Positions 43,210 through 51,368 of a DNA stretch of 51,623 nt are shown here, one piece after another (position 1 is the stretch's first letter; each line of letters opens with the position of its first letter). A model generated the notes under the pieces. It saw nothing but the letters and a program-made list of their open reading frames with translations, had not been told where the DNA came from and searched no databases. A program made the translations under genes and the position numbers. Origin of the DNA: an uncultured bacterium (GTDB lineage Bacteria > Bdellovibrionota_C > UBA2361 > CALJRW01); assembly GCA_937976335.1 (NCBI GenBank), contig CALJRW010000146.1, positions 1 to 51,623 on the forward strand, given 5' to 3'.

Positions 43210-44164
43210 AAGAGACAGTTTTAACTAATTTTGAGATTGTTTCAAGATCATCATCAGAAATGCTAAAATTAAGTGCTTTTACAGTATCAGAAATTTGACC
43301 TTTTTTTCTTGCACCTACAATTGCAGCAGAAACTGTCGAATTACTTAAAACCCAAGCTATTGCAAGTTGAGCTGTATTTGCATCATAAAAACTTGCTATT
43401 TCTTTTAACTTAGATAAAAAAAGTAAAAAACCTTCAATAAATTCAGGTTTTATAAATCGCATTTCCTCTCTACCTGAATTAATACGCCAATCGTCCTTTG
43501 GTAAATTCCGAACCCATTCTTTTGAAACCTTATCGGTTAAAAGTCCTGCTTGCATTGGACTATATGCAATCACACCTAAATCAGTTTGCGTGCAATATGG
43601 TAGTACATCTTTTTCAATGTAATTTCTTAACATACTATATGGTGGTTGAAGCGAAGTAACTTCACCTAATCTTGAAATAGTTTCTAATTGAGATACAGAA
43701 AAGTTACAAACTCCAGCATAACGAATCTTTCCTTCTTCTTTTAGTTCTAAAAGAGTTTCCCAAGCTTCTTCGATATCATTTTTAGGATTAGGCCAATGGA
43801 TTTGGTATAGATCTATTTGTTCAACATTAAGTCTCTTTAAAGACAGTTCCACCTCTTTTTTTATACTTTCTTTTTTTAAAATAAGATTTCTTCCAGGGAG
43901 AATTCCACATTTTGTAAATATATATACATCTTTCTTCTTCGCCTTCAGAGCTTTAGCTATAATTTTTTCAGCATTTCCTGCACCATAAGCGGGTGCCGTA
44001 TCTATCCAGTTTATTCCTAAATCTAGTGCTTCATGAATTGCATAGATAGAATCTTCTTCTGATTGAGGACCCCAACCATAAGTCCAAGGCCCTCCAATTG
44101 CCCATGTTCCAAGGCCTATTTTTGTTATTTCTAGATTACTTTTTCCTAGTTGGATTTTTTTCAT
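43202..44164 (-). CDS. Aldo-keto reductase
   Basis: The 320-residue TIM-barrel protein has IGLGTWAIGG near the start. The catalytic tetrad is seen as Asp55 and Tyr60 (INWIDTAPAYGAG), Lys85 (FTKCG) and His123 (YQIHWP). GVCNFSVSQL and a C-terminal SAAIVGARKKGQI for NADP binding follow. It reduces carbonyls; the substrate is not predictable. It overlaps the metallo-beta-lactamase gene and is separated from the DUF481 gene upstream by a terminator. Confidence 0.94.
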   Translation of the reverse strand: MKKIQLGKSNLEITKIGLGTWAIGGPWTYGWGPQSEEDSIYAIHEALDLGINWIDTAPAYGAGNAEKIIAKALKAKKKDVYIFTKCGILPGRNLILKKESIKKEVELSLKRLNVEQIDLYQIHWPNPKNDIEEAWETLLELKEEGKIRYAGVCNFSVSQLETISRLGEVTSLQPPYSMLRNYIEKDVLPYCTQTDLGVIAYSPMQAGLLTDKVSKEWVRNLPKDDWRINSGREEMRFIKPEFIEGFLLFLSKLKEIASFYDANTAQLAIAWVLSNSTVSAAIVGARKKGQISDTVKALNFSISDDDLETISKLVKTVSCD

Positions 44165-44184
44165 ATAGCTGTCACAAAAAAAAA

Positions 44185-44216
44185 TGCTCTAGATTTAAAC
44201 AACTAAATCCAGAGCA
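44185..44216 (-). terminator. Intrinsic terminator of the DUF481 gene
   Basis: TGCTCTAGATTTA and TAAATCCAGAGCA form a 13-bp stem with one mismatch around AACAAC. On the minus strand it is followed by a T-run (plus-strand A-run at 44175-44184). It sits 27 bp after the DUF481 stop and separates that gene from the aldo-keto reductase. Confidence 0.88.
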
Positions 44217-44242
44217 AGTATTTTTAAAAACTAACTGCTTTC

Positions 44243-44989
44243 TTACCAACGAAGCCCAACAGAAGAAGTTAAGATAATATCATTTCTCTTAAGTCCAGGA
44301 GCTGGAACGTTATCATAATTGTCTTTAACAGAAACAATTAGACTAAGCATTTCATTAAGTGCTGCTTCAACACCTGCTTCTCCAACTATTAAATAGTTAT
44401 CTGAGTTATCGGTATCAAAAGTAACATTCGCATATTCGAAGAATCTAGCATTTTCACTAAACTGCCAGTTGAAAATTTCACCAACTCTTGGCGCAAAATA
44501 ATCATCTTTAACTCCACCAACTTTCTCAAAAACGTAACCAGGACCAGCTTCAACAGCAAAATCCATAGTTTCATTTTTAATTAAAAAGTAACCAAAAACT
44601 AAACTTGGAATAGCTCGATAATCAATGTCTGCTATATCATCTCTTTCTGCATTTACAAGAGCACCAAAATAAGCTCTTTCAGAAATTAAATGTCTGTACT
44701 CAGCAATACCAATAGTTTCATCAACATTTGTTGTATCAAGACCTGTTGCGTCTTCAGTTTGACCGTATGACTCTCTCAATTGAAAATTCCATATATCATT
44801 TCCTTTCTCGCGTCTAGCCTTCATATCTATTGTTAATAGATCAGTGTTACTATTTCCGTCAGTCATATTATAACCAAAGGATATAGATTTTTTCCAAGCT
44901 TCTGGATCTGGATCTACCTCATCATGTGCCAAAACACTCATTGGTAAAATCAGCAAAATTACCAAAAATATACTTAAATAATTTTTCAT
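44243..44989 (-). CDS. DUF481 (YdiY-like) outer-membrane beta-barrel protein
   Basis: The 248-residue protein has a signal peptide ending VLAHD. Alternating beta strands rich in aromatic residues follow: KKSISFGYNMTDGNSNTDLLTIDMKARREKGNDIWNFQLRESYG, YRHLISERAYFGALVNAERDDIADIDYRAIPSLVFGYFLI and a terminal strand ending LRW (in parts). The NTDGNSNT-like turn and the C-terminal aromatic are typical of DUF481 porin-like proteins, called salt-induced outer-membrane proteins in some genomes. It is a single-gene unit with its own terminator. Confidence 0.9.
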   Translation of the reverse strand: MKNYLSIFLVILLILPMSVLAHDEVDPDPEAWKKSISFGYNMTDGNSNTDLLTIDMKARREKGNDIWNFQLRESYGQTEDATGLDTTNVDETIGIAEYRHLISERAYFGALVNAERDDIADIDYRAIPSLVFGYFLIKNETMDFAVEAGPGYVFEKVGGVKDDYFAPRVGEIFNWQFSENARFFEYANVTFDTDNSDNYLIVGEAGVEAALNEMLSLIVSVKDNYDNVPAPGLKRNDIILTSSVGLRW

Positions 44990-45130
44990 TACAATCTCCT
45001 TAACTTATCGTGTAAAGAACTATTAAATACCATGGGATTCTAAAGTATGACAATGAACTATTTAAGTTTTGTAAGTAATATTACATACTTAATTAAGAGT
45101 TTCATTGAAAAATAGAGATAACGAAATCAT

Positions 45131-45159
45131 AAAATATTACACATATATAGTAAGTCCAA
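45131..45159 (-). promoter_or_regulatory. Candidate sigma70-like promoter of the DUF481 gene
   Basis: On the minus strand TTGGAC (45159-45154) is followed after 17 bp by TATTTT (45136-45131). The -35 box lies inside the left arm of the palindromic element, so the repeat may carry the promoter. Confidence 0.4.
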
Positions 45160-45270
45160 AAAAGAATTTCCCTAAAAAAACTTTTTGGACTTACTATACC
45201 CCCGGAGGGACGGCAAATAGTTATCCCTTCGAAGAGATAGAAAGGCAAAAAAGTTTTTTTTAGAAAATCT
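45146..45270. repeat. Three-arm palindromic element (type D)
   Basis: Arm 1 TATAGTAAGTCCAAAAAAG (45146-45164) pairs with arm 2 CTTTTTGGACTTACTATA (45181-45198) with one extra A. Arm 2, with its left flank TTTCCCTAAAAAAA, can instead pair with arm 3, GATAGAAAGGCAAAAAAG and following TTTTTTTTAGAAAA (45236-45270), with few mismatches. The centre CCCGGAGGGACGG recalls the CTCCCGGAGGGAAG of copy A. A partial relative of arm 1 is at 25326-25359. It may be a mobile palindrome or a structured RNA/attenuator. Confidence 0.75.
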
Positions 45271-45340
45271 GTCTTAACTATAGAAAGACTACCCTCCAAA
45301 CCCATAATCTGAAATATGAACTAACAAGAAAAATGACTTA

Positions 45341-46567
45341 CTACTTTTTTTTCAAACTCAACTCAAACTCTTCATTTTTTCCTCTAACGCTAAGAACACT
45401 CTGAACATAATCAGAAATTTTTGAACTAAGAGAATCACTAACTTTTTCTAACTCTACATTATTTACTTTTTTACTCACTAACTCTAACTTACAAATTTCA
45501 GCAACTCTTGTTCTTAAGTTAACAATAAATGGTTCATCTGTTAGAGATTCTAACCAATTCATATATTGAATAGACGCATACTCAACTATGAGCTCTGCAT
45601 CACTTACAGCTTCACTTCTTAAAGCTTCATTTTCTTTAGCAATTTTAGTAAAATCATCAAGTGTATAATGATATATTCCTTCATTTTCAGAAATTAAGTT
45701 TGAAAAATTTCTAGGCAATCCTAAATCAATAATAAATAAAGACTTATTTTTAACTTTACTAGTTTTAAAAAACTGAGAACTTAACAACGGCTTTTCAACA
45801 GAAACAGAACTTATAACAATATCAAATTCATATATGATGTCCCCTAATTTATCTAACTCAACAAGACTTGCTCCCAAGGAATTTGCTAAAGTTTTAACAT
45901 TAGATAACGTACGATTTGTTATAGAAATATTCTCACAACCTTTCGCTTTTAAATTTAGCGCAGACAACTCAGCTATTTCTCCTGAACCAATAACCAAAAC
46001 TTTACATTTAGATAAATTAGAAAAAATTTGACCAGCTAATTTAACTGCAATATAGCTTACAGATATTGCGCCATCATTTAAACTAGTTTCACTCTTAACT
46101 TTTTTAGTAAGAAAAAATGCATGCTGAAAGAGCCTATGTAAAATTTTTCCAACAAGCCCTCTTTCTACTGCACATCTATAGGCTTTTTTTACTTGATTTA
46201 AAATTTGAGATTCACCAATAACCAAAGAATCTAAGCTAGCTATAACTTTAAAAACATGGCTCACGGCTTTTTTATTTTTATAAAAATAAAAAGACTCTGC
46301 TGGAAGTAAAATTTCAGCTTTAGCTTGCAAGAGCCGTATCACTTTTAATGCTTCACAATCTCCAACCGCTACAAGTTCAAACCTATTGCATGTAGAAATA
46401 ACTACTAATTCCTTTAAATTGCAAGATGATTTTAATTCTTGAATCAGATTAGATAAACTATCACTATCACGAGCAAGACGAGCAAAAGCTTCTCTCTTTT
46501 CAATACTCACTGTTTTATGGCTAACACCAACAACAAATATATCATTTTTATTAAATGCAGGAGACAT
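45341..46567 (-). CDS. hemA: Glutamyl-tRNA reductase
   Basis: The 408-residue protein has VVGVSHKTVSIEKREAF near the start, catalytic Cys60 in VVISTCNRFEL, VIGESQILNQVKKAY, the NADPH domain with VLVIGSGEIAELSALNLKAKG, and a C-terminal dimerisation helix region. It makes glutamate-1-semialdehyde from Glu-tRNA, the first step of C5-pathway haem synthesis. The ATG overlaps the stop of the hemX-like gene by 1 base (TGATG). hemC, often next to hemA, is not in the window. Confidence 0.97.
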   Translation of the reverse strand: MSPAFNKNDIFVVGVSHKTVSIEKREAFARLARDSDSLSNLIQELKSSCNLKELVVISTCNRFELVAVGDCEALKVIRLLQAKAEILLPAESFYFYKNKKAVSHVFKVIASLDSLVIGESQILNQVKKAYRCAVERGLVGKILHRLFQHAFFLTKKVKSETSLNDGAISVSYIAVKLAGQIFSNLSKCKVLVIGSGEIAELSALNLKAKGCENISITNRTLSNVKTLANSLGASLVELDKLGDIIYEFDIVISSVSVEKPLLSSQFFKTSKVKNKSLFIIDLGLPRNFSNLISENEGIYHYTLDDFTKIAKENEALRSEAVSDAELIVEYASIQYMNWLESLTDEPFIVNLRTRVAEICKLELVSKKVNNVELEKVSDSLSSKISDYVQSVLSVRGKNEEFELSLKKK

Positions 46568-47403
46568 CAGTCTTGAATCTCCATTTTTTTATATGCTAAA
46601 TCCCAATTATGCGAAAAGCTTTTAGTTTTGTAAAAAGTTACTGCTAATAAAAAGAAAATAAGTAAAGAATTAAAAATAGTTAATTTAGCAAATTTATTAT
46701 TAGATAGAGAAAACTTTTTACTAAAGAACAATAATGTTCCAAAAATTAACCAAGAAATAAATGCAAAAAATACTCTTAAATCAAGAATAAAATTACTATT
46801 AATTGAAGAAAGTAAAATGCTAACAAATGCTATACTAAGTGCAATAAAAGAAAAAAAGACAAAATAGTGATTTAACTTTGCTAAAACATCAATATTTGGA
46901 GTTGAGAATATCAATTGAACATTCTGTTTCGTTTTAATTCTTTTTTCTTGAATTAAAAAAAGCAAACTAAACAAAAAAGCAAAGACTAAACTGACTTCAG
47001 CTAAAAGAGCTGGAAAGACGTGCAAAATAATAATCCAGCTATTAAATTCATTGCTTTTTAGCATCGGCGCATCATGAAAGAGATATGATGAGCTTGCAAG
47101 TAAAAAGGCCGTGATAAAAGTTACAAAAAAACCAACTCGTGTTAACTTTATTTTTCGACTAAGAACAATAAAAATTAATTGCAATAGCCATGATAAACTG
47201 AAACCATAACTTGCTCCATTTTTCATATAAAACAGAGAGTTCACATCTAGAAGTTCAAAACCTAAAATAGTATGAATGAAAAAAGCTAAAATTAAAGAGG
47301 GCCAAGCAAATTTTTTTGTATGAGCAAACTTTAAAGATGTTATAAAAAAAATACTAGCTAAAAGATAAAGACTAATACATAGACTGCCAAGTAAGTGCAA
47401 CAT
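46567..47403 (-). CDS. hemX: HemX-like integral membrane protein (CcsA-related)
   Basis: The 278-residue protein has about eight hydrophobic helices in the pattern of HemX/YpjD-type relatives of cytochrome c assembly proteins. The tryptophan-rich WGxxWxWD haem-handling motif of true CcsA is absent; the equivalent region reads LRVFFAFISWLIFG. In Bacillus HemX lowers glutamyl-tRNA reductase levels, and the position here, directly before hemA and overlapping it by 1 base, suits a similar control role. The start abuts the hemE stop (TAAATG). CcsA activity is unlikely, but this is judged by motif only. Confidence 0.78.
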   Translation of the reverse strand: MLHLLGSLCISLYLLASIFFITSLKFAHTKKFAWPSLILAFFIHTILGFELLDVNSLFYMKNGASYGFSLSWLLQLIFIVLSRKIKLTRVGFFVTFITAFLLASSSYLFHDAPMLKSNEFNSWIIILHVFPALLAEVSLVFAFLFSLLFLIQEKRIKTKQNVQLIFSTPNIDVLAKLNHYFVFFSFIALSIAFVSILLSSINSNFILDLRVFFAFISWLIFGTLLFFSKKFSLSNNKFAKLTIFNSLLIFFLLAVTFYKTKSFSHNWDLAYKKMEIQD

Positions 47404-48435
47404 TTAATTTAAACCTCGTATAATCTCAAGTGCTCTATGCACATTTTCTATTGGAGTATGAGGTAAGATACCATGTCCTAAATTAAATATATGGGGGCCA
47501 AGTTCAGATATTTCTTCCAAAAGCTTAGGAAGAGCTTTTTCTAAGTAAGCAATGTTACCCGATAAGATCAAAGGATCTAAATTTCCTTGCAACACAAATT
47601 TATCTTTCAATCGTTTTTTTGCAGTAAGCAAATCAATTCGCCAATCAATTCCGATGACATTAACATTATAATCTAATAGTTGTTCAATATAACCATGTAT
47701 AGCAGGTGCAAAATATATCAAAGGCACATCAGTTTTATCTCTTACATTAGAAATAATCTCTAAAATATACGGCCTTACAAACTCACTATATTCTCGAGGC
47801 CCTAAACCTCCTGCCCAAGAATCAAAAATTTGAAGAGCGCTTACCCCAGCTTCTGATTGAGCAATTAAGTATTCTGAAACAAGCTTTACAAGTTTTGTTT
47901 GAAGCAAGTGCCAAGCTTTTGGTTCTTTAAACATAAAGCTTTTAAGTTTTATTAACTTAGCTGGACTTTTCCCTTCTATTAAATAAGCAGATAGGGTAAA
48001 TGGAGCACCTGAAAAACCAATAAGTGGAACATTTCTAGGAGTTAACTCAGAAGTAACTAACTTTATAGCTTCAAGAGTGTAAGCTACATTTTCTTCAGGA
48101 GTTGGGACTTGTAATTTTTCAACATCAGAAACTAACTTTATAGGGTTAGAAATAACTGGTCCAACATTTTTTACAAAATCAAGATCAATTCCCATTCCAA
48201 TTAAAATATTTAAAATATCAGCAAAAATTATAGAAGCATCAAAACCAAAACGATCAATTGGCTGAAGCGTTACTTCCGCAGTTAATTCAGGAGTTCTAAT
48301 AACATCAAGCATAGAGTGCTTCGCTCTAATTTCTTGATATTCAGGCAAATAGCGGCCTGCTTGGCGCATAAACCAAATTGGTGTTTTTTCTGTTTTTTTA
48401 CCTCGACAGGCTTTTAGGAATATAGAGTTTTCCAT
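47404..48435 (-). CDS. hemE: Uroporphyrinogen decarboxylase
   Basis: The 343-residue protein has TPIWFMRQAGRYLPEYQEIR (19-38, the active-site Arg motif), ASIIFADILNIL with the catalytic Asp, IGFSGAPFTLSAYLIEG, ALQIFDSWAGGLGPREY and FNLGHGILPHTPIENV (in parts). It removes four carboxyl groups from uroporphyrinogen III to give coproporphyrinogen III. It is the first gene of hemE-hemX-hemA, which are joined without gaps. Confidence 0.98.
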   Translation of the reverse strand: MENSIFLKACRGKKTEKTPIWFMRQAGRYLPEYQEIRAKHSMLDVIRTPELTAEVTLQPIDRFGFDASIIFADILNILIGMGIDLDFVKNVGPVISNPIKLVSDVEKLQVPTPEENVAYTLEAIKLVTSELTPRNVPLIGFSGAPFTLSAYLIEGKSPAKLIKLKSFMFKEPKAWHLLQTKLVKLVSEYLIAQSEAGVSALQIFDSWAGGLGPREYSEFVRPYILEIISNVRDKTDVPLIYFAPAIHGYIEQLLDYNVNVIGIDWRIDLLTAKKRLKDKFVLQGNLDPLILSGNIAYLEKALPKLLEEISELGPHIFNLGHGILPHTPIENVHRALEIIRGLN

Positions 48436-48687
48436 TAATTTGGATTGTAGCTTGTGAAGGGATTTTATTCAAATTAATGGTTTTTTAAGGATTTAAAGAT
48501 GCTAACAATGTAATACTTTACAACACTTGACCTTCCAAAAACATTTCAAAACTTTTCTATGCTTCATTAAGCACATGAAAGTATTCCCTATCACTAAAGC
48601 TATTTAAAAATTCTCTATTAACATAGGTTTCCCTTAAGAAGTGCAGCCTTAAAGCTCGTCTACTTAAATACTGAAAAGGAACACAGA
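48436..48687. other. Intergenic region between serS and hemE
   Basis: There are 252 bases with no gene. A small TGCTT/AAGCA stem near 48560 is too short to call a terminator. It presumably contains the hemE promoter; I see no confident boxes. Confidence 0.35.
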
Positions 48688-49968
48688 TTATAAAGGCAAA
48701 CTAATCCTCTCCTGTCCTCCCATATATTTTCTCAAACACTCGGGAATAATAATCTCACCGTCTTCAGTTTGATTATTTTCTAAAACAGGAATCAAAGCCC
48801 TAGGCGAAGCAATTAGAGTATTATTTAAAGTATGGCAATAAACATTCTTACCTTCTGAATTTTTATATCTTATCTTAAGTCGTCTTGATTGAAAATCATG
48901 GAAGGTTGAGCAACTATGAGTTTCACCGTAGCCATTCCTTGAAGGCATCCAAGCCTCAATATCATTTTTTATGATTTGACCTTGGCCTAAATCACCTGAG
49001 CAGTTAACAACTACTCTATAAGGAACATTCATTAACTGCATTAAATCTTCAGCATTCTTTAAAAGCTCAGCATGCATTTCTTTGCTTTTTTCAGGATCTG
49101 CTTCACACATGACAACTTGCTCAACTTTATAAAATTGATGAATTCTATATAGTCCATGGGTATCTCTTCCGTAAGAACCAGCTTCTCTTCTATAACAAGG
49201 GGAATAACCAGCATATCTAATTGGCAAATTATCTTTATTGAGAATTTCATCTTTATGATATGAACAAACTGCCACTTCTGAAGTTCCTATAAGATAAAAA
49301 TCTTCATCCCTTTCATCTAAATGATAAGCCTGATCTTCTCCCCCTGGAAAATAGCTAGTACCCATCATTGCATCATAATGAACAATATGAGGACAATCCA
49401 TTACGGTATATCCACGCTCTCTCACAAAATCCATAGCTAAAGAAAGAATTGCATGTTGCAATCTTGCTCCATCTCCTTTTAAAAAGTAGTTTCTAGCTCC
49501 CGCAACTTTAACTCCTCTTTCTATATCAATTATATCTAGAGCCTTTCCTAACTCTACATGATCTTTAATTTTGAAAGAAAATTCAGGAATCTCGCCCCAT
49601 TTTCTAAGCTCCTTGTTTTCAGAATCATCTTTACCATCAGGTACTTCATTAGAAGGCGGAGAAGGAATTCGCAACTGCTCCCTCTTCCATAAAAGTTCAA
49701 GTGTTTTAAGTTCTCCATCTTGCTCTTTAAGATTAGCAGAGAGCTCTTTCATGCGCGCAAGCTCTTTTTCTTTTTTTTCTCCTACAAGCTTTGGTATAGA
49801 TTTACTAACTATATTTTGTTCAGCTCTAAGTTCTTCAACTCGAGATTTCAACTGACGATACTTATTATCGAGTTCAAGAAAAGCGTCTACATCAAACTTA
49901 ATATGCTTTTTTGCACATGCTTGAATAAAAATTTGAGGGTCTTGTCTTAGCAGGTTTAGATCTATCAT
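48688..49968 (-). CDS. serS: Seryl-tRNA synthetase
   Basis: The 426-residue protein starts MIDLNLLRQDPQIF and has the N-terminal antiparallel coiled coil at about 30-105 for tRNA binding. The class II catalytic core follows: RDWGEIPEFSF-like entry, GTSYFPGGEDQAYHL, FYLIGTSEVAVCSYH, YAGYSPCYRREAGSYGRDTHGLYRIHQFYKVEQ (motif 2) and LNNTLIASPRALIPVLENNQ (motif 3), quoted in parts. It charges tRNA-Ser. It is separated from hemD by repeat copy B and stands as its own unit. Confidence 0.98.
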   Translation of the reverse strand: MIDLNLLRQDPQIFIQACAKKHIKFDVDAFLELDNKYRQLKSRVEELRAEQNIVSKSIPKLVGEKKEKELARMKELSANLKEQDGELKTLELLWKREQLRIPSPPSNEVPDGKDDSENKELRKWGEIPEFSFKIKDHVELGKALDIIDIERGVKVAGARNYFLKGDGARLQHAILSLAMDFVRERGYTVMDCPHIVHYDAMMGTSYFPGGEDQAYHLDERDEDFYLIGTSEVAVCSYHKDEILNKDNLPIRYAGYSPCYRREAGSYGRDTHGLYRIHQFYKVEQVVMCEADPEKSKEMHAELLKNAEDLMQLMNVPYRVVVNCSGDLGQGQIIKNDIEAWMPSRNGYGETHSCSTFHDFQSRRLKIRYKNSEGKNVYCHTLNNTLIASPRALIPVLENNQTEDGEIIIPECLRKYMGGQERISLPL

Positions 49969-50036
49969 ATTCGCAATAGAATGCTAAATTTTTTAGGGAT
50001 TATCAAGGATCTGTTTCAAATTACCCTAGGCAAGGT

Positions 50037-50159
50037 TATATAGTCCCCGACATTAGGTTTTACCGTTTTTTGTCAAAGACCCGATCTCGGTCTTAGCCTA
50101 GTTTCGATGGGCATATCGTATTCTCGCTCCGGAGGACTTCAGGAAATTTTCAATATAGC
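50037..50159 (-). repeat. Dispersed palindromic element, copy B (inverted)
   Basis: Read on the minus strand, it aligns with copy A along its length: ATTGAAAATTTCC, GTCCTCCGGAG, then ACTAGGCTAAGACCGA (18 bases identical over 50104-50087), a hairpin AAGACC/GGTCTT, and a core CGGTAAAACCTAATGTCG (50065-50048) nearly identical to the core in copy C. It lies between hemD and the serS start. Its first bases supply the TGA stop of hemD. Confidence 0.85.
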
Positions 50160-50881
50160 TTAAGAAGCTCCTGATAAACCCCTTCCCAACTAGGAATTTT
50201 AGAAGTCCTAGCAACTCTAAAGCCTGCATCTTCAATTGCTCTAGTTGTAGTATCTCCAATGCTTACAATACTACTGCTCTCAAAAATATCTTTTGCATTA
50301 GGAATAATTTTCAACGCCGAATAGAAAGCTGAAGGACTAAAAAATGGAAAAACAAACTTTCTTTTAGTTTTAAGTAATTCTTGAAAAGCTGGGGATATGC
50401 TTTCAACTGATTTTGTTTCATAAATAGTAAATACCCTATGATTAATGTTATTCTTTATACATAATTCTTCAAATAAATTACTACTAATATTTCCTTGAAT
50501 CAAAGCAAGGCTTTCTTCTAATTTACAATAATTCTGAAATTGCTTAAAAAATTCTAAGGCACTGCTCTTTATTGACACAAAATCAGAAGATCTATTTAAA
50601 AGCTTTAAAACCATTTTTTCAGTTTTTTTACCAATGACTGCAATTTTTACAGTCTTTGGAACACTTTTCTCTCTAATAATTTCAGAGAGCGCAGAGACTC
50701 CTTGGCTACTAAAGAAAATAAACCAATTTGAAGCCTTTAAAAATTCAAAGTCTTCCTTTTCTAAAGATAAATTAGAGTATTTAATAAAAGGCTCTTCAAA
50801 AACCTCTAAATCTTTAGCTGTCAAATGCTCAAAAAGCGCCTTATTTTTTCCATTTGGCCTAGATAATACAATCATATTCAT
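50150..50881 (-). CDS. hemD: Uroporphyrinogen-III synthase
   Basis: The 243-residue protein has the two-lobed HemD layout with low sequence conservation: MIVLSRPNGKN, SNWFIFFSSQGVSAL, VKIAVIGKKTEKMV, LALIQGNISSNLFEEL, FTIYETKS, FVFPFFSPSAFYSAL and IVSIGDTTTRAIEDAGF (in parts). The final SIGxTT-x-A-x-x-x-G segment is the most diagnostic. It cyclises hydroxymethylbilane. It is alone, separated by serS from hemE-hemX-hemA, and its last codon and stop lie in repeat copy B. The true start may be the second Met, two codons in. Confidence 0.9.
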   Translation of the reverse strand: MNMIVLSRPNGKNKALFEHLTAKDLEVFEEPFIKYSNLSLEKEDFEFLKASNWFIFFSSQGVSALSEIIREKSVPKTVKIAVIGKKTEKMVLKLLNRSSDFVSIKSSALEFFKQFQNYCKLEESLALIQGNISSNLFEELCIKNNINHRVFTIYETKSVESISPAFQELLKTKRKFVFPFFSPSAFYSALKIIPNAKDIFESSSIVSIGDTTTRAIEDAGFRVARTSKIPSWEGVYQELLKLY

Positions 50882-50962
50882 AGAAATACTAAATATTTTA
50901 CATTTTGCTAAAGTTTTCTAAAAAAAATTACGTTTACTACTTTATAGAAGAAAAGGTATAAA

Positions 50963-51337
50963 ATGAACAATATAAATAAAGAATTTGGTTTTACTATAAT
51001 GGAACTACTAGTTGTTGTAACAATAGTTGGAGTTTTAGCATCAATTGCCTTCCCTCAATATGCGAGCTATAAGGGCAAAGCTTATGATAAACACGCTGAA
51101 TCAGATCTGAGAAATATCCTTACTGCTGAAGAAGCATATCGCATTGAACATACTACATATGCAGCTAATTTATCTTTGTTAACAATTCCTAATTTTACTG
51201 GAATCACAAGATGTAATATCTTAGGAGCCACTGCGAAGGATTTTACAGTTGAGTGTTTTCATCCAAGTGGAAATAATTCTTACTGTTGGGACGGAGAACC
51301 TCCAGTTAGAATGGAAATTGGAGTTAACAACTGTTAA
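50963..51337 (+). CDS. Type IV pilin-like protein
   Basis: The 124-residue protein has a short prepilin leader (9 residues) cleaved after Gly9 in EFGFTIMELLVVVTIVGVLASIA (in parts), with Glu at +5 and a hydrophobic helix. PQYASYKGKAYDKHAESDLRNILTAEEAY continues the N-terminal spine helix, as in PilA/PilE pilins. The C-terminal domain has four cysteines (TRCNI, VECFH, SYCWD, NNC) that can form two disulfides. It may be a major or minor pilin for adhesion, twitching or DNA uptake. No other pilus genes are in the window. Copy C of the repeat follows. Confidence 0.92.
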   Translation: MNNINKEFGFTIMELLVVVTIVGVLASIAFPQYASYKGKAYDKHAESDLRNILTAEEAYRIEHTTYAANLSLLTIPNFTGITRCNILGATAKDFTVECFHPSGNNSYCWDGEPPVRMEIGVNNC

Positions 51338-51368
51338 TAATATAAAGAAATCTTAAATTATACATCAT

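Larger units (their letters stand above)
44990..45340. other. 351-bp gap between hemA and the DUF481 gene
   Basis: It holds the three-arm palindromic element at 45146-45270 and a candidate promoter for the DUF481 gene. A frame of 67 codons at 45102-45305 runs through the palindrome and is not credible as a gene. Confidence 0.6.

Noticed and set aside
45102-45305. 67-codon minus-strand frame between hemA and the DUF481 gene
   Set aside because: It runs through the palindromic arms, has no ribosome-binding site and no protein-like patterning.
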